Source: Pseudomonadota bacterium
GTDB taxonomy: Bacteria > Desulfobacterota > Desulfobulbia > Desulfobulbales > Desulfocapsaceae
NCBI GenBank assembly: GCA_018820855.1
Contig: JAHJNL010000025.1
Location: forward strand, 19,948-83,947
Length of the DNA: 64,000 nucleotides
Direction of reading: 5' to 3'
The position numbers and the translations under genes are program-made. Below, piece after piece: positions 1 through 9,570 of the stretch (position 1 is the stretch's first letter; every line of letters starts with the position of its first letter). Under the pieces are notes generated by a model, which was given only the letters and a program-made list of their open reading frames with translations, searched no databases and had not been told where the DNA came from.

Positions 1-882
1 CATTTTGCCCATTCTCCAACTTCAGTGACCATGTTTGCAGCCCTGCTTGCCGCGCGCTCATTCAGTTTCACGGCCCATGCCAAGGATATCTATACCTCGA
101 GCCCTGACCAGATCCGGGAAAAAATCAAGCTTGCAAGTTTTGTGGTGACCTGTACCGACTACAACCGTCGTTATCTTGAGCAGCTGGCTCAAGATACGCA
201 AACTCCTATTTATTGTATTTATCACGGAATCGACCTGGATCTTTTTTCCCACACCACTGATCATAGAGATTGTACCCCTCCATATAAGCTGTTAACGATT
301 GCCAGGATGACTGAAAAAAAGGGCCTCCCCACCCTCTACAAGGCCTTACAGATACTGAAAGACAAGGGCTTCCAGTTCAGCCATACCCTCATCGGAGACG
401 GCGATGATCGGCACAAACTGCTGCAGCTCATCACAGACCTTGGCTTAGATGACTGCTGTCGCTGGCTCGGCACCAGAACCCACACAGAGGTCCTCAAACA
501 ATTTGCAGAAAGTGACCTCTTTGTCCTGGCCTGTGAGATTGCAGCCAACGGAGACCGTGACGGGATTCCCAATGTCCTGGTAGAAAGTCTTGCCATGGGG
601 GTGCCGGCCCTGTCAACAACGGTCTCAGCCATTCCTGAGATCCTCATTAACCAGAAAACAGGGGTAACCGTACCGTCAGGTGATCCCCATATCATGGCAG
701 AAAATATCGAGAAGATCCTGCTCAACAACGAACTGAGAAGGAAGGTGATTCAGGGAGGATCTCACCATACCAGGCAGCACTTCAACAACCGATCCCTGGT
801 ATCTCAACTTGGTGCCATCTTTGCAAAACAACTGGCAGGCCGTGAAGAATACGCTCTATCAACCTCGCTGCACGGCCACTGA
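1..882 (+). CDS. Glycosyltransferase family 4, C-terminal part (5' end outside window)
   Basis: The reading frame is open from base 1 (HFAHSPTSVTMFAALL...), so the true start lies upstream and the ATG at 25 is internal. The visible part covers the end of the N-terminal Rossmann domain and the whole nucleotide-sugar-binding domain of a GT-B fold enzyme. Supporting motifs are YHGIDLDLFS, the linker LLTIARMTEKKGLPTLYKAL, GDGDDRHKL, and the GT4 donor-site acidic region DGIPNVLVESLAMGVPALST followed by IPEIL. It probably transfers a sugar to a lipid-linked glycan at the inner membrane face. It leads a run of co-directional glycan genes; only 20 nt separate it from the next gene. Donor and acceptor cannot be read from sequence. 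Confidence 0.9.
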   Translation, partial: HFAHSPTSVTMFAALLAARSFSFTAHAKDIYTSSPDQIREKIKLASFVVTCTDYNRRYLEQLAQDTQTPIYCIYHGIDLDLFSHTTDHRDCTPPYKLLTIARMTEKKGLPTLYKALQILKDKGFQFSHTLIGDGDDRHKLLQLITDLGLDDCCRWLGTRTHTEVLKQFAESDLFVLACEIAANGDRDGIPNVLVESLAMGVPALSTTVSAIPEILINQKTGVTVPSGDPHIMAENIEKILLNNELRRKVIQGGSHHTRQHFNNRSLVSQLGAIFAKQLAGREEYALSTSLHGH

Positions 883-902
883 GCCTTCCTTTACAGGCTA
901 TC

Positions 903-2018
903 ATGCGCATCTGCTTTTACGCCCCTTTCAAACCCCTTGGCCATCCCCACCCCTCCGGAGACCTTATCATCGCCACCGGCCTTTACGACTTTCTTGTCGC
1001 ACGCGGCCACCAGGTCATGATCGCCAGCAACCTTCGCAGCAGGTGGATCTACTGGAAGCCCTGGCTTTTCCCTCGGATTATCAAAGAATTTATCACAACA
1101 GCTGCCCGTATTCGTGATTTCTCTCCTGATCTTTGGTTGACCTATCACAGCTATTACAAGGCCCCCGACCTTCTCGGCCCCTCTCTCTGTCAAAGATTTA
1201 ACCTTCCTTACTGTATTTTTCAGGGAATCTACTCCAGCAAACAACGGCGCAGCCTCCGAGGCTTTCCCGGATTTTTTCTCAATCGCAGGGCCCTTCTCCA
1301 GGCCGTTCAACTCTTTACCAACAGGCTTCAGGATCAGAAAAATCTCCTCCGCCTTCTTCCCGAAGATCGTCTCAGTTATATCGGCCCAGGTATTTTCCCC
1401 GAACAGTTCTCCTATGCAGAAGAAGCCAAGGCTCTGATGCGCAGGCAGTGGCAAACAGGAAATGAACCGGTGCTCCTCAGTGCAGCCATGTTTCGCCCGG
1501 ATGTCAAGACCCGTGGACTGCTCTGGCTGATCACGGCCTTAGGCAAACTGGCCGATCAGGGTATCCCCTTCAAGCTGGTCATCGCAGGAGACGGCAGTGA
1601 ACGACAGGCCATTGTCACACTTGCCCAGAAACTCCTCCCCGACCGTGTCCTTTTTGTGGGTCGGCTCAAGCGGAAAGAGATGTTCCGCTTTTATTCCGGT
1701 GGAGACCTTTTTGTCTTTCCAGGAATCAGGGAATCACTGGGAATGGTCTTCCTTGAGGCCCAGTCCTGCGGACTGCCGGTTGTCGCCTTTGATAACGGCG
1801 GTATCCCTGAAGTTGTTGTACAGGGGGAAACTGCCTTGCTCACAGCACCCTTTGACGAAGACGCCTTCATTGATGCGGTCCGGACCTTGCTGCTCAATCC
1901 GTCCATACGAAAGGAGATGGGAAATGCAGCCGCCACTTATGTACGCACACACCACGACCTGCACAACAATTATCTCAAGCTCGAACAGATCCTGATAAAA
2001 CATGCACAGACTACTTAA
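903..2018 (+). CDS. Glycosyltransferase family 4
   Basis: A 371-residue GT-B glycosyltransferase, full length for GT4. The N-terminal acceptor domain begins MRICFYAPFKPLGHPHPSGD, with the glycine-containing loop typical of the family. The C-terminal donor domain has LSAAMFRPDVKTRGLLWLI, VIAGDGSERQAI, FVGRL, and the donor-binding segment FPGIRESLGMVFLEAQSCGL with the two glutamates, then GGIPEVV. Its 3' end overlaps the next gene by 17 nt, which suggests translational coupling. With its neighbours it probably builds a cell-surface polysaccharide, lipopolysaccharide core or glycolipid. Specificity is unknown. Confidence 0.9.
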   Translation: MRICFYAPFKPLGHPHPSGDLIIATGLYDFLVARGHQVMIASNLRSRWIYWKPWLFPRIIKEFITTAARIRDFSPDLWLTYHSYYKAPDLLGPSLCQRFNLPYCIFQGIYSSKQRRSLRGFPGFFLNRRALLQAVQLFTNRLQDQKNLLRLLPEDRLSYIGPGIFPEQFSYAEEAKALMRRQWQTGNEPVLLSAAMFRPDVKTRGLLWLITALGKLADQGIPFKLVIAGDGSERQAIVTLAQKLLPDRVLFVGRLKRKEMFRFYSGGDLFVFPGIRESLGMVFLEAQSCGLPVVAFDNGGIPEVVVQGETALLTAPFDEDAFIDAVRTLLLNPSIRKEMGNAAATYVRTHHDLHNNYLKLEQILIKHAQTT

Positions 2019-2673
2019 TAAAAGCCCAGCTCCAACTACTCTGCCAACGGTTCTGGCCCTGTTACGTCACGGCAAGACCCTGTGGAACGAAGAGGGGAGA
2101 ATTCAGGGCCGCCAGGACTCACCACTCTCTCCTGCAGGAATCAGCCAGGTTCAGGAATGGGCCCGTTTCCTCTGTAACTATGAGATTCACCATATCATAG
2201 CCAGCGACCTGGGCAGGGTTCGGGAAACAGTGGCTCTCCTGCAAAAGCAACTTGACAAGGTGCCCATAGAGTGGAATCCTGCACTCCGGGAACAGTCCTG
2301 GGGCAAATGGGAGGGAAAGACATTTACCGAACTCAAAGATACGCAGGAGGAAGAACTGAAAGCCGAGATCCTGGCAGGTTGGAATTTTCGCCCTCCAGGC
2401 GGAGAGAGCAGAAAAGAAGTATTGCACCGGGCCCTGCCCGTCATCCAGCAGGCAGTCCAGCAGTGGCCCGGAAAACAGATCCTCATTGTCTGCCATGAAG
2501 GGGTTATCAAATCCCTGATCTATCATCTGGCAGAAAGGGATTTTCTACCAGATGAAAAGAAGCTCCTGGACAAGCGCGAGCTGCACTTGCTCCAAGGCAT
2601 GGACAACAGGTTGAGCATTGGCGCACTGAATATTTTGCAGACAAAGAAAAAAATGAGAGAACAGCGATCATGA
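2002..2673 (+). CDS. Histidine phosphatase (phosphoglycerate mutase-like) family protein
   Basis: A 223-residue member of the histidine phosphatase superfamily. The N-terminal catalytic motif LLRHGKTLWNEEGRIQGRQD holds the RHG triad with the nucleophilic histidine; IASDLGRVRET supplies a second arginine, and ILIVCHEGVIKSL the second catalytic histidine. It overlaps the upstream glycosyltransferase by 17 nt and the downstream one by an ATGA junction. This position argues for dephosphorylation of a sugar-phosphate or glycan intermediate rather than a glycolytic role (inference). The first 14 residues are outside the usual domain. Confidence 0.88.
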   Translation: MHRLLNKSPAPTTLPTVLALLRHGKTLWNEEGRIQGRQDSPLSPAGISQVQEWARFLCNYEIHHIIASDLGRVRETVALLQKQLDKVPIEWNPALREQSWGKWEGKTFTELKDTQEEELKAEILAGWNFRPPGGESRKEVLHRALPVIQQAVQQWPGKQILIVCHEGVIKSLIYHLAERDFLPDEKKLLDKRELHLLQGMDNRLSIGALNILQTKKKMREQRS

Positions 2674-3842
2674 AGATTGCCTGCTACTGTCAGCACGTTC
2701 TCGGCATAGGACATTTCCATCGCAGTCTCGAAATCTGCCGGGCACTGGCCAATGATCATGAAACTGTTATGATACTTGGAGGCCCGGAAGTCCCACTGCC
2801 GAAATCGGCAGTCCGCTTCGTTACACTCCCAGGTCTGCAGATGGACAAGGAGTTTCAGCACCTCCTTCCCTGCCGGACAGGGCAGGATCTGGAAACAATC
2901 AAGTTGCTCAGAACTCGGCAGCTCTTTGACTTTTTCACGGATTTTCAACCCGATGTCTTTCTGGTGGAGCTCTACCCCTTTGGCCGCAAGGCCTTTCGTT
3001 TCGAGCTCGATCCTCTCCTGAATTCCATTAGTGAAGGAAAGCTGCCTCCCTGCCTCCGCCTTTGCAGTCTCCGTGATATCCTGGTGGAAAAAAAGGACAA
3101 AAAAAAGTATGAAGAACGAGTCCTGAAGGTCCTCAACAACTCATTTGACGGCATGCTCATCCATTCGGATCCCTCCTTCATTCCATTGGAAAGCAGTTTT
3201 TCGAGAACAGACGCCATTACTGTTCCGCAGCATTACACCGGTTTTATTGCCCCGCAATCAAACAGTCCAGGAAGTAGCATCGGGATACGGCAGGAGTTGC
3301 AGCTGCAAGCCGACGACAAACTCATAGTGGCCAGTATCGGAGGGGGAAGCGTAGGTGCGGAACTGCTTCGCGCCACAGCCGATGCGGTTTCACTTCTTGA
3401 TGACAAAGAGTCCCTAAGCATTCATCTTTTCACCGGCCCGTACAGTGATCCGGATTTACAGAATGATCTCCGCAAAAGAGGTGGCGGCCGTATTACCATC
3501 CATGACTTCTGCCCCAACTTTCCCGACTGGCTGGAAGAAGCCGATCTGTCCATTTCCATGGCCGGGTACAATACCTGCATGAATCTCTTGGCAGCCGGCA
3601 TTCCCGCCCTTCTCTACCCCTTTGCCCAAAACCGTGAACAACGACTGCGGGCATCAGCATTTTTGCCCACGTCCCCTTTTGCTCTCCTGGGTACAGAGGA
3701 CCTGACTCCTGCCCGCCTGGCAGAACAGATCAAAAAAATGCTGCATCTGCCGAAACAGAAGAGCAGGGCCAATCTGCATGGTGCGGCGACAACGGCAAAG
3801 CTTATTGGTGATCGGGCCGCCTGGAACGGAGAAAGTCTCTGA
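2670..3842 (+). CDS. Glycosyltransferase, GT1/GT28-like (GT-B fold)
   Basis: 390 residues, starting at an ATG that overlaps the stop of the phosphatase gene. The N terminus, YCQHVLGIGHFHRSLEICRA, is the glycine-rich loop with histidine seen in MurG/UGT-like enzymes. The C-terminal half has ASIGGGSVGAELL and the donor-site region SISMAGYNTCMNLLAAGIPA followed by PFAQNREQRLRASAF, as in macrolide/UDP-glycosyltransferases. It belongs to a different glycosyltransferase lineage from the two GT4 genes upstream. Its stop shares one base with the next start codon, so it is almost certainly in the same operon. Substrate is unknown. Confidence 0.82.
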   Translation: MKIACYCQHVLGIGHFHRSLEICRALANDHETVMILGGPEVPLPKSAVRFVTLPGLQMDKEFQHLLPCRTGQDLETIKLLRTRQLFDFFTDFQPDVFLVELYPFGRKAFRFELDPLLNSISEGKLPPCLRLCSLRDILVEKKDKKKYEERVLKVLNNSFDGMLIHSDPSFIPLESSFSRTDAITVPQHYTGFIAPQSNSPGSSIGIRQELQLQADDKLIVASIGGGSVGAELLRATADAVSLLDDKESLSIHLFTGPYSDPDLQNDLRKRGGGRITIHDFCPNFPDWLEEADLSISMAGYNTCMNLLAAGIPALLYPFAQNREQRLRASAFLPTSPFALLGTEDLTPARLAEQIKKMLHLPKQKSRANLHGAATTAKLIGDRAAWNGESL

Positions 3843-4636
3843 TGGTTGCCTCTCTTTACAGAAAACTCCCTGCTGATACGGAAAACCGTCTCCAGTTTGC
3901 GGTGGACAAAGGACTCGCCAAGGGACAAGGCAAGGCCGAAATATTCTTTCGGGCCGACGATATTGGCGTACCCGGAGAGCAATTCAGTCAATTAATACAA
4001 CTCTTCCTCTCTGCCGGACTGCCCCTCTGTCTTGCCGTTGTCCCCAGTTGGCTTACCGTTATCCGTTTTGAAAAACTCCTCAGTCTCACTGGAAAAGACA
4101 GTTCACAGTGGTGCTGGCACCAGCATGGCTGGCTCCATCGAAATCATGAATCCCAGGGGAAAAAACAGGAATTCGGCAGCGCCCGTCCGGTCACGGAACA
4201 GCGGGCTGATTTGGCAAAGGGAAAGGAGCGCTTGACCGCAATCATGGGCAAGACCTTTTCCCCTTTTTTCACGCCGCCATGGAACCGCTGCAGCCTCGAC
4301 ACCCTTCAAGGTCTCCAGGAACTGCAATTCAAAGGTGTTTCCAGAAGCTCAGGGGCAACGCCTCTTCCCCCACCGGGACTTCCCGATATCCAGGTCAATA
4401 CGGATCTCCACACCCGGAGAGAAGAAAATGCGGAGGTGGGTCTGAGCAACCTCCTGAAAGAACTTGAACAGGGGCTTACGACAGGAAGGAGCGGAATCAT
4501 GATCCATCACCAGCGCATGAATCAAACAGCCTTTGATTTCCTCGCACTGTTGCTGAACCTCATCGCCTCCCATCCCGGTCTCTATCCCGTTCGTTTCCAG
4601 GAGATAATCAGGGATTATGCAGATAATTCTATTTGA
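3842..4636 (+). CDS. Polysaccharide deacetylase (NodB-like) family protein
   Basis: 264 residues; the start codon overlaps the preceding stop (TGATGG). NodB-type motifs are recognisable: motif 1 IFFRADDIGVPG with the Asp pair, motif 2 WCWHQHGWLHRNH with metal-binding histidines, and motif 3-like FTPPWNRC. A late histidine in IMIHHQRMN fits the family's last motif. No signal peptide is visible, so it probably acts in the cytoplasm on a nucleotide- or lipid-linked sugar, unlike secreted chitin or peptidoglycan deacetylases. It is the last gene of the glycan operon; the following 266 bp hold a promoter for the next gene. Confidence 0.8.
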   Translation: MVASLYRKLPADTENRLQFAVDKGLAKGQGKAEIFFRADDIGVPGEQFSQLIQLFLSAGLPLCLAVVPSWLTVIRFEKLLSLTGKDSSQWCWHQHGWLHRNHESQGKKQEFGSARPVTEQRADLAKGKERLTAIMGKTFSPFFTPPWNRCSLDTLQGLQELQFKGVSRSSGATPLPPPGLPDIQVNTDLHTRREENAEVGLSNLLKELEQGLTTGRSGIMIHHQRMNQTAFDFLALLLNLIASHPGLYPVRFQEIIRDYADNSI

Positions 4637-4654
4637 GAAAAAAACGGCATCGCA

Positions 4655-4684
4655 TTGACAAAAAAGGCAGAAAAACGGTATGAT
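4655..4684 (+). promoter_or_regulatory. Sigma70-type promoter upstream of the hybrid sensor kinase
   Basis: TTGACA at 4655-4660 (six of six consensus) is followed after 18 nt by TATGAT at 4679-4684 (five of six). It lies about 220 nt before the kinase ATG at 4903, giving a long untranslated leader. No terminator could be recognised between the deacetylase stop and this promoter. Confidence 0.55.
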
Positions 4685-4902
4685 TTTCTGCAGGATGAAT
4701 GATTAAATAGCAGTCACAGTTCATCTGGGATACCATAAAGTCATCTGATCCCCTCTGTACTGTCATTATTTGCCGGTAGCGCCGATCTGCAGCAGAGTCC
4801 AATGATGATATTTTACGCCCTTCAGCGTTCATCATTCTCTGTTCGGTTTTCGACATTCGATATGCAATACAGTCAACCTGTTTCTCTGTTCAGCGAAAAT
4901 CT

Positions 4903-7900
4903 ATGCCGACTTTTACCCCTTCTACCAGTTGGGACCCTGCTCTCAGAAGAAAGATTTTCCTCCTGATCCTCGGCTGCGCTGTGGCCTGCTCCTCACTGAT
5001 ATTTCTCACTATCAAGGGGCAAAATCTATACCTCCTCAACACCCATAGACAGCACACTACCCTGACAGCCAATCACATTAACTCCCTCCTGACCAGACAG
5101 TTGACCACAGCCAGCAAAAAGCTCAGCCAACAACCCGATGTCCTTGCCAGTGCCCTCCACCAGACCCCGCCTGACCATCCCCTCCTCACGACACAGCTGC
5201 GCGGCATACGGGATGTCCTCTCCGCCGCCATCGTCTATGTCATGGACAGAGACGGCCTGGTTACCGCCTGTACTCCGACCAGCAGCAACGGGGATAATCT
5301 GACCGGCAACAACTACCGTTTCCGTCCCTATTTCACCAGTGCTATCGCAGGAAAAAGCACGTGCTATCCTGCCCTTGGCATAACGACCAACAAGCGTGGA
5401 CTCTACTTCAGCTCACCGATCATTGGCAACAACGGACAGCCTGTGGGTGTAGCAGTAATCAAATCCGGGATGGAACAGATCACGGCCATCCTTGACGAGG
5501 CACGACCTGAAATTTCTCTTCTTGTCTCTGAGCAAAATATCATTTTTGCTGCTTCCAAGGCCAAGAAAGACTGGATTTATCACGCTGGAAGCCCTCTGTC
5601 ACCCACAGAAAGAAAAGAAATCATCAAAAGTAAACAGTTTGGCAGCAGTCCCTTAAGTGAGCTGCCTGTGGATCTCAGTCAATCCTGGGTTTTTTTGGAT
5701 GGCATTTCCTATCAGGTGGTTTCCGTCCCCATAGACCTTCCGGGATGGTCTCTCAGCACACTGAAAAAAAAGCAACCACTCTATCCGCTTGCATCCACTG
5801 TTGTTCTCGTTTTTTCCCTTTTCCTGACCTACCTTCTGGTCATGAACCTGATCGCAGCCAGCACCAGGAAACAGCTGAAAAGCGGAATAGCAGCAGAGAT
5901 CGAACAACGAAAAAACGCACAGGCCCGGCTGCAGGAGAGTGAAAACCGTTACCGGACTCTCTTTGAAAACTCGCAGGACGCCAACCTCCTCATCGACACA
6001 CCATATATCATAGACTGCAATGAAGCGGCCCTTCGGCTCTTTGGCTATGACGATAAGGAGGAACTGCTGCAGAGAGATCCCGCAAAACTTTCTCCTCCCC
6101 TGCAGGAGGATGGCAGCAAATCCAGGAAGAAAGCAGAAGAAATGATGAACACGGCCATTCGTAATGGGAGCCATAAGTTTCAGTGGCGTCATCTACACAA
6201 AGACGGATCACCCTTTTGGGCGGAAGTCTCCGTCACCACCATCTCTCTTCTCGATAAAACACTCCTGCACACCATCATCCGTGATATCACCAAAAAGAAA
6301 TATGAAGAGGAACAGCTTCAGCTCTATTTCCGTGCCGTCTCTCAATCCATTGACGGTATATGTATCACCAATCTGCACGGGGTCATGCAATACACCAACC
6401 AGGCCTGGGACAGCATGCACGGATACAGAAGCGAGGAACAACTGGGAAAAAATCTTTCAATCCATCATACCAACAAGCAGCTGGAAGAAGACCTCGCAAA
6501 CATGCTGCAGGAAGTCATTCGGGTAGGTCATATGATCCAGATCATCGGCCACAGGAAAAAAGACACTGTGGAATTCCAAACCCTTACCAGTATCACAGCG
6601 CTGCTCGACAAGGAAGGAGATCCCTCTGGTTTTCTCGTCATTTCCCGTGATATCAGCGAGAACATCGATATCGAGCAAAAATCACGGGTTCTGAGCCAGG
6701 CCGTGGAGCAGAATTTTGACGGGATAGTCCTCACAGATTTGGACGAAAGAGTCCTTCGCGCCAACGCGGCATGGGCCAACATGCATGGCTTCACTGACAA
6801 AGACAGTCTTATCGATCAACAGTTGACCATCTTCCATACCCCGGAACAGAACAAAAATGAGTTGACCCCTTTTCTCAGAAAGGTGTGGGAAAAAGGCCAT
6901 CATTTTGCCGAAATAGGACACCTGCATCAGGACGGCAGCCTGTTTCCAACAGCCATGAATATCTCCCTGTTCAGGGACGAACAGGATGCTCCCATAGGTC
7001 TCCTGGTTACAGCCAGGGACATTTCCATGCAGAAGGACACGGAACAGTCTCTTATCCGGGCCAAAGAAGAGGCTGAAGCAGCGAACCAGGCCAAAGGTGA
7101 ATTTCTGGCAAACATGAGCCATGAAATCCGGACGCCCATGAACGGCATCATGGGCATGACCAGACTGCTCATGGACAGCCCGCTTGCTCCTGAACAGCAG
7201 AACCAGCTGCGGATGGTGCAATCTTCGGCAACACGACTCCTTGGCATAATCAATGACATTCTCGACTTTTCCAAGATAGAGGCCGGAAAACTGCTTCTTG
7301 AAGAAGTTACATTCTCCCTTGAAGAAAAGCTCGACGAACTGTTTACCCTCATGGCCCAAAAGGCTGCCGAACGTCATATTGAACTGAAGAAACAGATTCC
7401 CGATGAAATCCCCACGCATCTCATCGGAGATCCATCCCGCCTGACACAGATTCTGATCAATCTGGTCAACAATGGATTGAAGTTTACAGAAAACGGATCG
7501 GTTTCAATCAATATTACCCTTGAAGAATCAACGCAGAGCGACTGCCTTCTCCGTTTTGCTATTCAGGACACGGGAATTGGGATTCCAAAGGAAAAACAGG
7601 CAATTATTTTCCAATCTTTTTCTCAGGCCGACACCTCCCATACCAGAAAATATGGCGGAACCGGACTCGGGCTCACCATCTCCTCTCAACTCTGCCGACT
7701 GATGGGGGGAGAAATCGGTCTTGAAAGTGAAGAGGGCACAGGGGCAACCTTTTGGTTTACCAGTCGTTTCAAAATTCCCCTGAATACACACAAAAAAGAG
7801 GACAGCAACCTGGGGACCTTTGTCCAGAGCGGTCTCAGCCGCCAGGAAATACTCCAAGGGATGAGAATTCTGCTGGCCGAAGATGAATTCATCAATATGA

Positions 7901-8595
7901 CTCTGGCCCTTGCCCTGCTCAATCAGGAAGGACTTCAGGTCACCACGGCTGTCAATGGCCGTGAGGCTGTGGAGTGCTTCCGCAAAGGGTCTTTTGATGC
8001 CATACTGATGGATATCCAGATGCCGGAATTGGATGGTTACCAGGCCACGGCTGCCATCCGCGCCCACGAAAAGCTCCATGCCGGCCATGTTCCCATCATC
8101 GCCATGACAGCCCATGCCATGCAGGGCGATCGGGAAAAATGTCTTGCCTCAGGCATGGATGACTATATCAGTAAACCCCTTGATCCGGAAACCATGTTCC
8201 TGGTCATTGAGCGACAGCTTGTCAACAGTGTACTGGTGGCTGACGATCAACCTGTAAGCCGAACCATCGCCGCCAAAATTTTCATGGACCTGGGGTGGCA
8301 GGTCACCCTTGCGGAAAATGGAAAACAGGCCCGCTACGAGTGTACCCGCTCCCAGTTTGATCTGATTTTCATGGATATCCAGATGTCAGATATAGACGGC
8401 ATGGAAACAACAGAGCAGATCAGAAAACGGGAGCAGAAAACAGGAAAACATACCAGTATCATTGCCCTCACGGTCCTGTCTGAAAACAAGGATCGGCAGA
8501 AATGGCTGGATGCCGGCATGGATGCCTTTCTTGAAAAGCCTATTACTGCAGCAAAGATCCAGGAAACCCTTGAAAAGCTCTCAATAACACAGTAA
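4903..8595 (+). CDS. Membrane-bound hybrid sensor histidine kinase with three PAS domains and two receiver domains
   Basis: 1230 residues. One transmembrane helix near residues 17-38 and a second near 295-317 bracket a periplasmic double-Cache-like sensor region (VYVMDRDGLVTACTPTSSNG, NYRFRPYF, GLYFSSPIIGNNGQPVGVAV). Three PAS/PAC modules follow at roughly 345-470, 475-595 and 600-720. The HisKA box has the phospho-acceptor His740 in NMSHEIRTPMNGIMGM, and the ATPase domain has N and G boxes (NLVNNGLKFTENG, DTGIGIP, GGTGLGLTI). Two receivers carry phospho-acceptors Asp1037 (LMDIQMPELDG) and Asp1158 (FMDIQMSDIDG). No Hpt domain is present, so a separate phosphotransfer protein is likely. Downstream partners are not in the window. 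Confidence 0.93.
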   Translation: MPTFTPSTSWDPALRRKIFLLILGCAVACSSLIFLTIKGQNLYLLNTHRQHTTLTANHINSLLTRQLTTASKKLSQQPDVLASALHQTPPDHPLLTTQLRGIRDVLSAAIVYVMDRDGLVTACTPTSSNGDNLTGNNYRFRPYFTSAIAGKSTCYPALGITTNKRGLYFSSPIIGNNGQPVGVAVIKSGMEQITAILDEARPEISLLVSEQNIIFAASKAKKDWIYHAGSPLSPTERKEIIKSKQFGSSPLSELPVDLSQSWVFLDGISYQVVSVPIDLPGWSLSTLKKKQPLYPLASTVVLVFSLFLTYLLVMNLIAASTRKQLKSGIAAEIEQRKNAQARLQESENRYRTLFENSQDANLLIDTPYIIDCNEAALRLFGYDDKEELLQRDPAKLSPPLQEDGSKSRKKAEEMMNTAIRNGSHKFQWRHLHKDGSPFWAEVSVTTISLLDKTLLHTIIRDITKKKYEEEQLQLYFRAVSQSIDGICITNLHGVMQYTNQAWDSMHGYRSEEQLGKNLSIHHTNKQLEEDLANMLQEVIRVGHMIQIIGHRKKDTVEFQTLTSITALLDKEGDPSGFLVISRDISENIDIEQKSRVLSQAVEQNFDGIVLTDLDERVLRANAAWANMHGFTDKDSLIDQQLTIFHTPEQNKNELTPFLRKVWEKGHHFAEIGHLHQDGSLFPTAMNISLFRDEQDAPIGLLVTARDISMQKDTEQSLIRAKEEAEAANQAKGEFLANMSHEIRTPMNGIMGMTRLLMDSPLAPEQQNQLRMVQSSATRLLGIINDILDFSKIEAGKLLLEEVTFSLEEKLDELFTLMAQKAAERHIELKKQIPDEIPTHLIGDPSRLTQILINLVNNGLKFTENGSVSINITLEESTQSDCLLRFAIQDTGIGIPKEKQAIIFQSFSQADTSHTRKYGGTGLGLTISSQLCRLMGGEIGLESEEGTGATFWFTSRFKIPLNTHKKEDSNLGTFVQSGLSRQEILQGMRILLAEDEFINMTLALALLNQEGLQVTTAVNGREAVECFRKGSFDAILMDIQMPELDGYQATAAIRAHEKLHAGHVPIIAMTAHAMQGDREKCLASGMDDYISKPLDPETMFLVIERQLVNSVLVADDQPVSRTIAAKIFMDLGWQVTLAENGKQARYECTRSQFDLIFMDIQMSDIDGMETTEQIRKREQKTGKHTSIIALTVLSENKDRQKWLDAGMDAFLEKPITAAKIQETLEKLSITQ

Positions 8596-8681
8596 GAAAA
8601 TAGATGTTTTGAGAATCTTTCTCTCACGGGTATTGGAATCAACAAAATGTCTGGAATTTTTTGCAGCAGAGGATCAGACTC

Positions 8682-9332
8682 ATGAGACGTCTCATCGTGT
8701 TGCCCTGGAAAAAATCGGTTGAAATTGCCTACAAATCCATTCGGGCACGTTTCTTTCGCTCCCTGGTAACCACCTTGACCCTGGTCCTGGCCGTCTCTTT
8801 TCTCTCCTTCAGCCAGGTGAGCATCGACATTGCTGATAAAATGCTGGCAACGGGTGACCCTTCACTCTGTCAGATGCTGATGCGCTGCGGCTATGATATC
8901 CTTCCCGGTGATACCAGCCTTGCCGCATCTCCCAAGCAACGCTGGATCATCACCCTTTCTCTGCTTGTCTGTGTTGTGGGAATCATCAACGCACAGCTGA
9001 TGTCAGTCACGGAACGATTTCGGGAGATCGGCACCATGAAATGCCTGGGCGCCCTTGATCGGTTCATTGTCCGACTCTTTGTCATGGAGGCAGCCATGCA
9101 GGGTTTTGCAGGTGCCTCATTCGGAGCAGTATTGGGAGGAATTTCCGCCTTCCTTGCCGCCCTTTTCCGTTTCGGCCCTGACACCATCAGCCTTTTTCCC
9201 TGGCAGGCCATCTTTGTTTCTGTCTCCACAGCTTTTGTTACCGGTATCGGTTTGAGCCTGCTCGGTGTCCTCTATCCGGCAATTATCGCGGCACGTATGC
9301 AACCGGTGGAAGCCATGCGGGTGGAACAATAA
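8682..9332 (+). CDS. Small FtsX/MacB-type ABC transporter permease
   Basis: 216 residues from the ATG at 8682, chosen because AGAGGA lies about 8 nt upstream; a TTG at 8661 would add seven residues. The N-terminal helix is preceded by the KSIRARFFRSLVTTLTL motif of FtsX-type permeases. Three more helices follow; TERFREIGTMKCLGALDRFI is the characteristic cytoplasmic segment contacting the ATPase, and the end reads YPAIIAARMQPVEAMR. The extracytoplasmic part between helices 1 and 2 is only about 50 residues, against roughly 200 or more in MacB/LolC. This is a minimal permease, possibly shortened in evolution. It presumably works with the ATPase gene 238 nt downstream. Confidence 0.85.
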   Translation: MRRLIVLPWKKSVEIAYKSIRARFFRSLVTTLTLVLAVSFLSFSQVSIDIADKMLATGDPSLCQMLMRCGYDILPGDTSLAASPKQRWIITLSLLVCVVGIINAQLMSVTERFREIGTMKCLGALDRFIVRLFVMEAAMQGFAGASFGAVLGGISAFLAALFRFGPDTISLFPWQAIFVSVSTAFVTGIGLSLLGVLYPAIIAARMQPVEAMRVEQ

Positions 9333-9570
9333 GACAGGTTTCAGATAACACAGGTTACGTCTCAAGCAACGGGAAAGGCATATTTGTCAAACAACGCAGC
9401 TGGAGTTTGGGAATCGACTAACCATCTTATGCAAATGCGAATCTGCCAACTTACCTTAAAATTCACGACAAAAAGCATTCAGACAGACATGCCCACTGAT
9501 CACATGGTTTATATGTTATATCATTATACTCTACCAGAAACCTTGAGCACTCTCTTAACGAGGCCTGACA

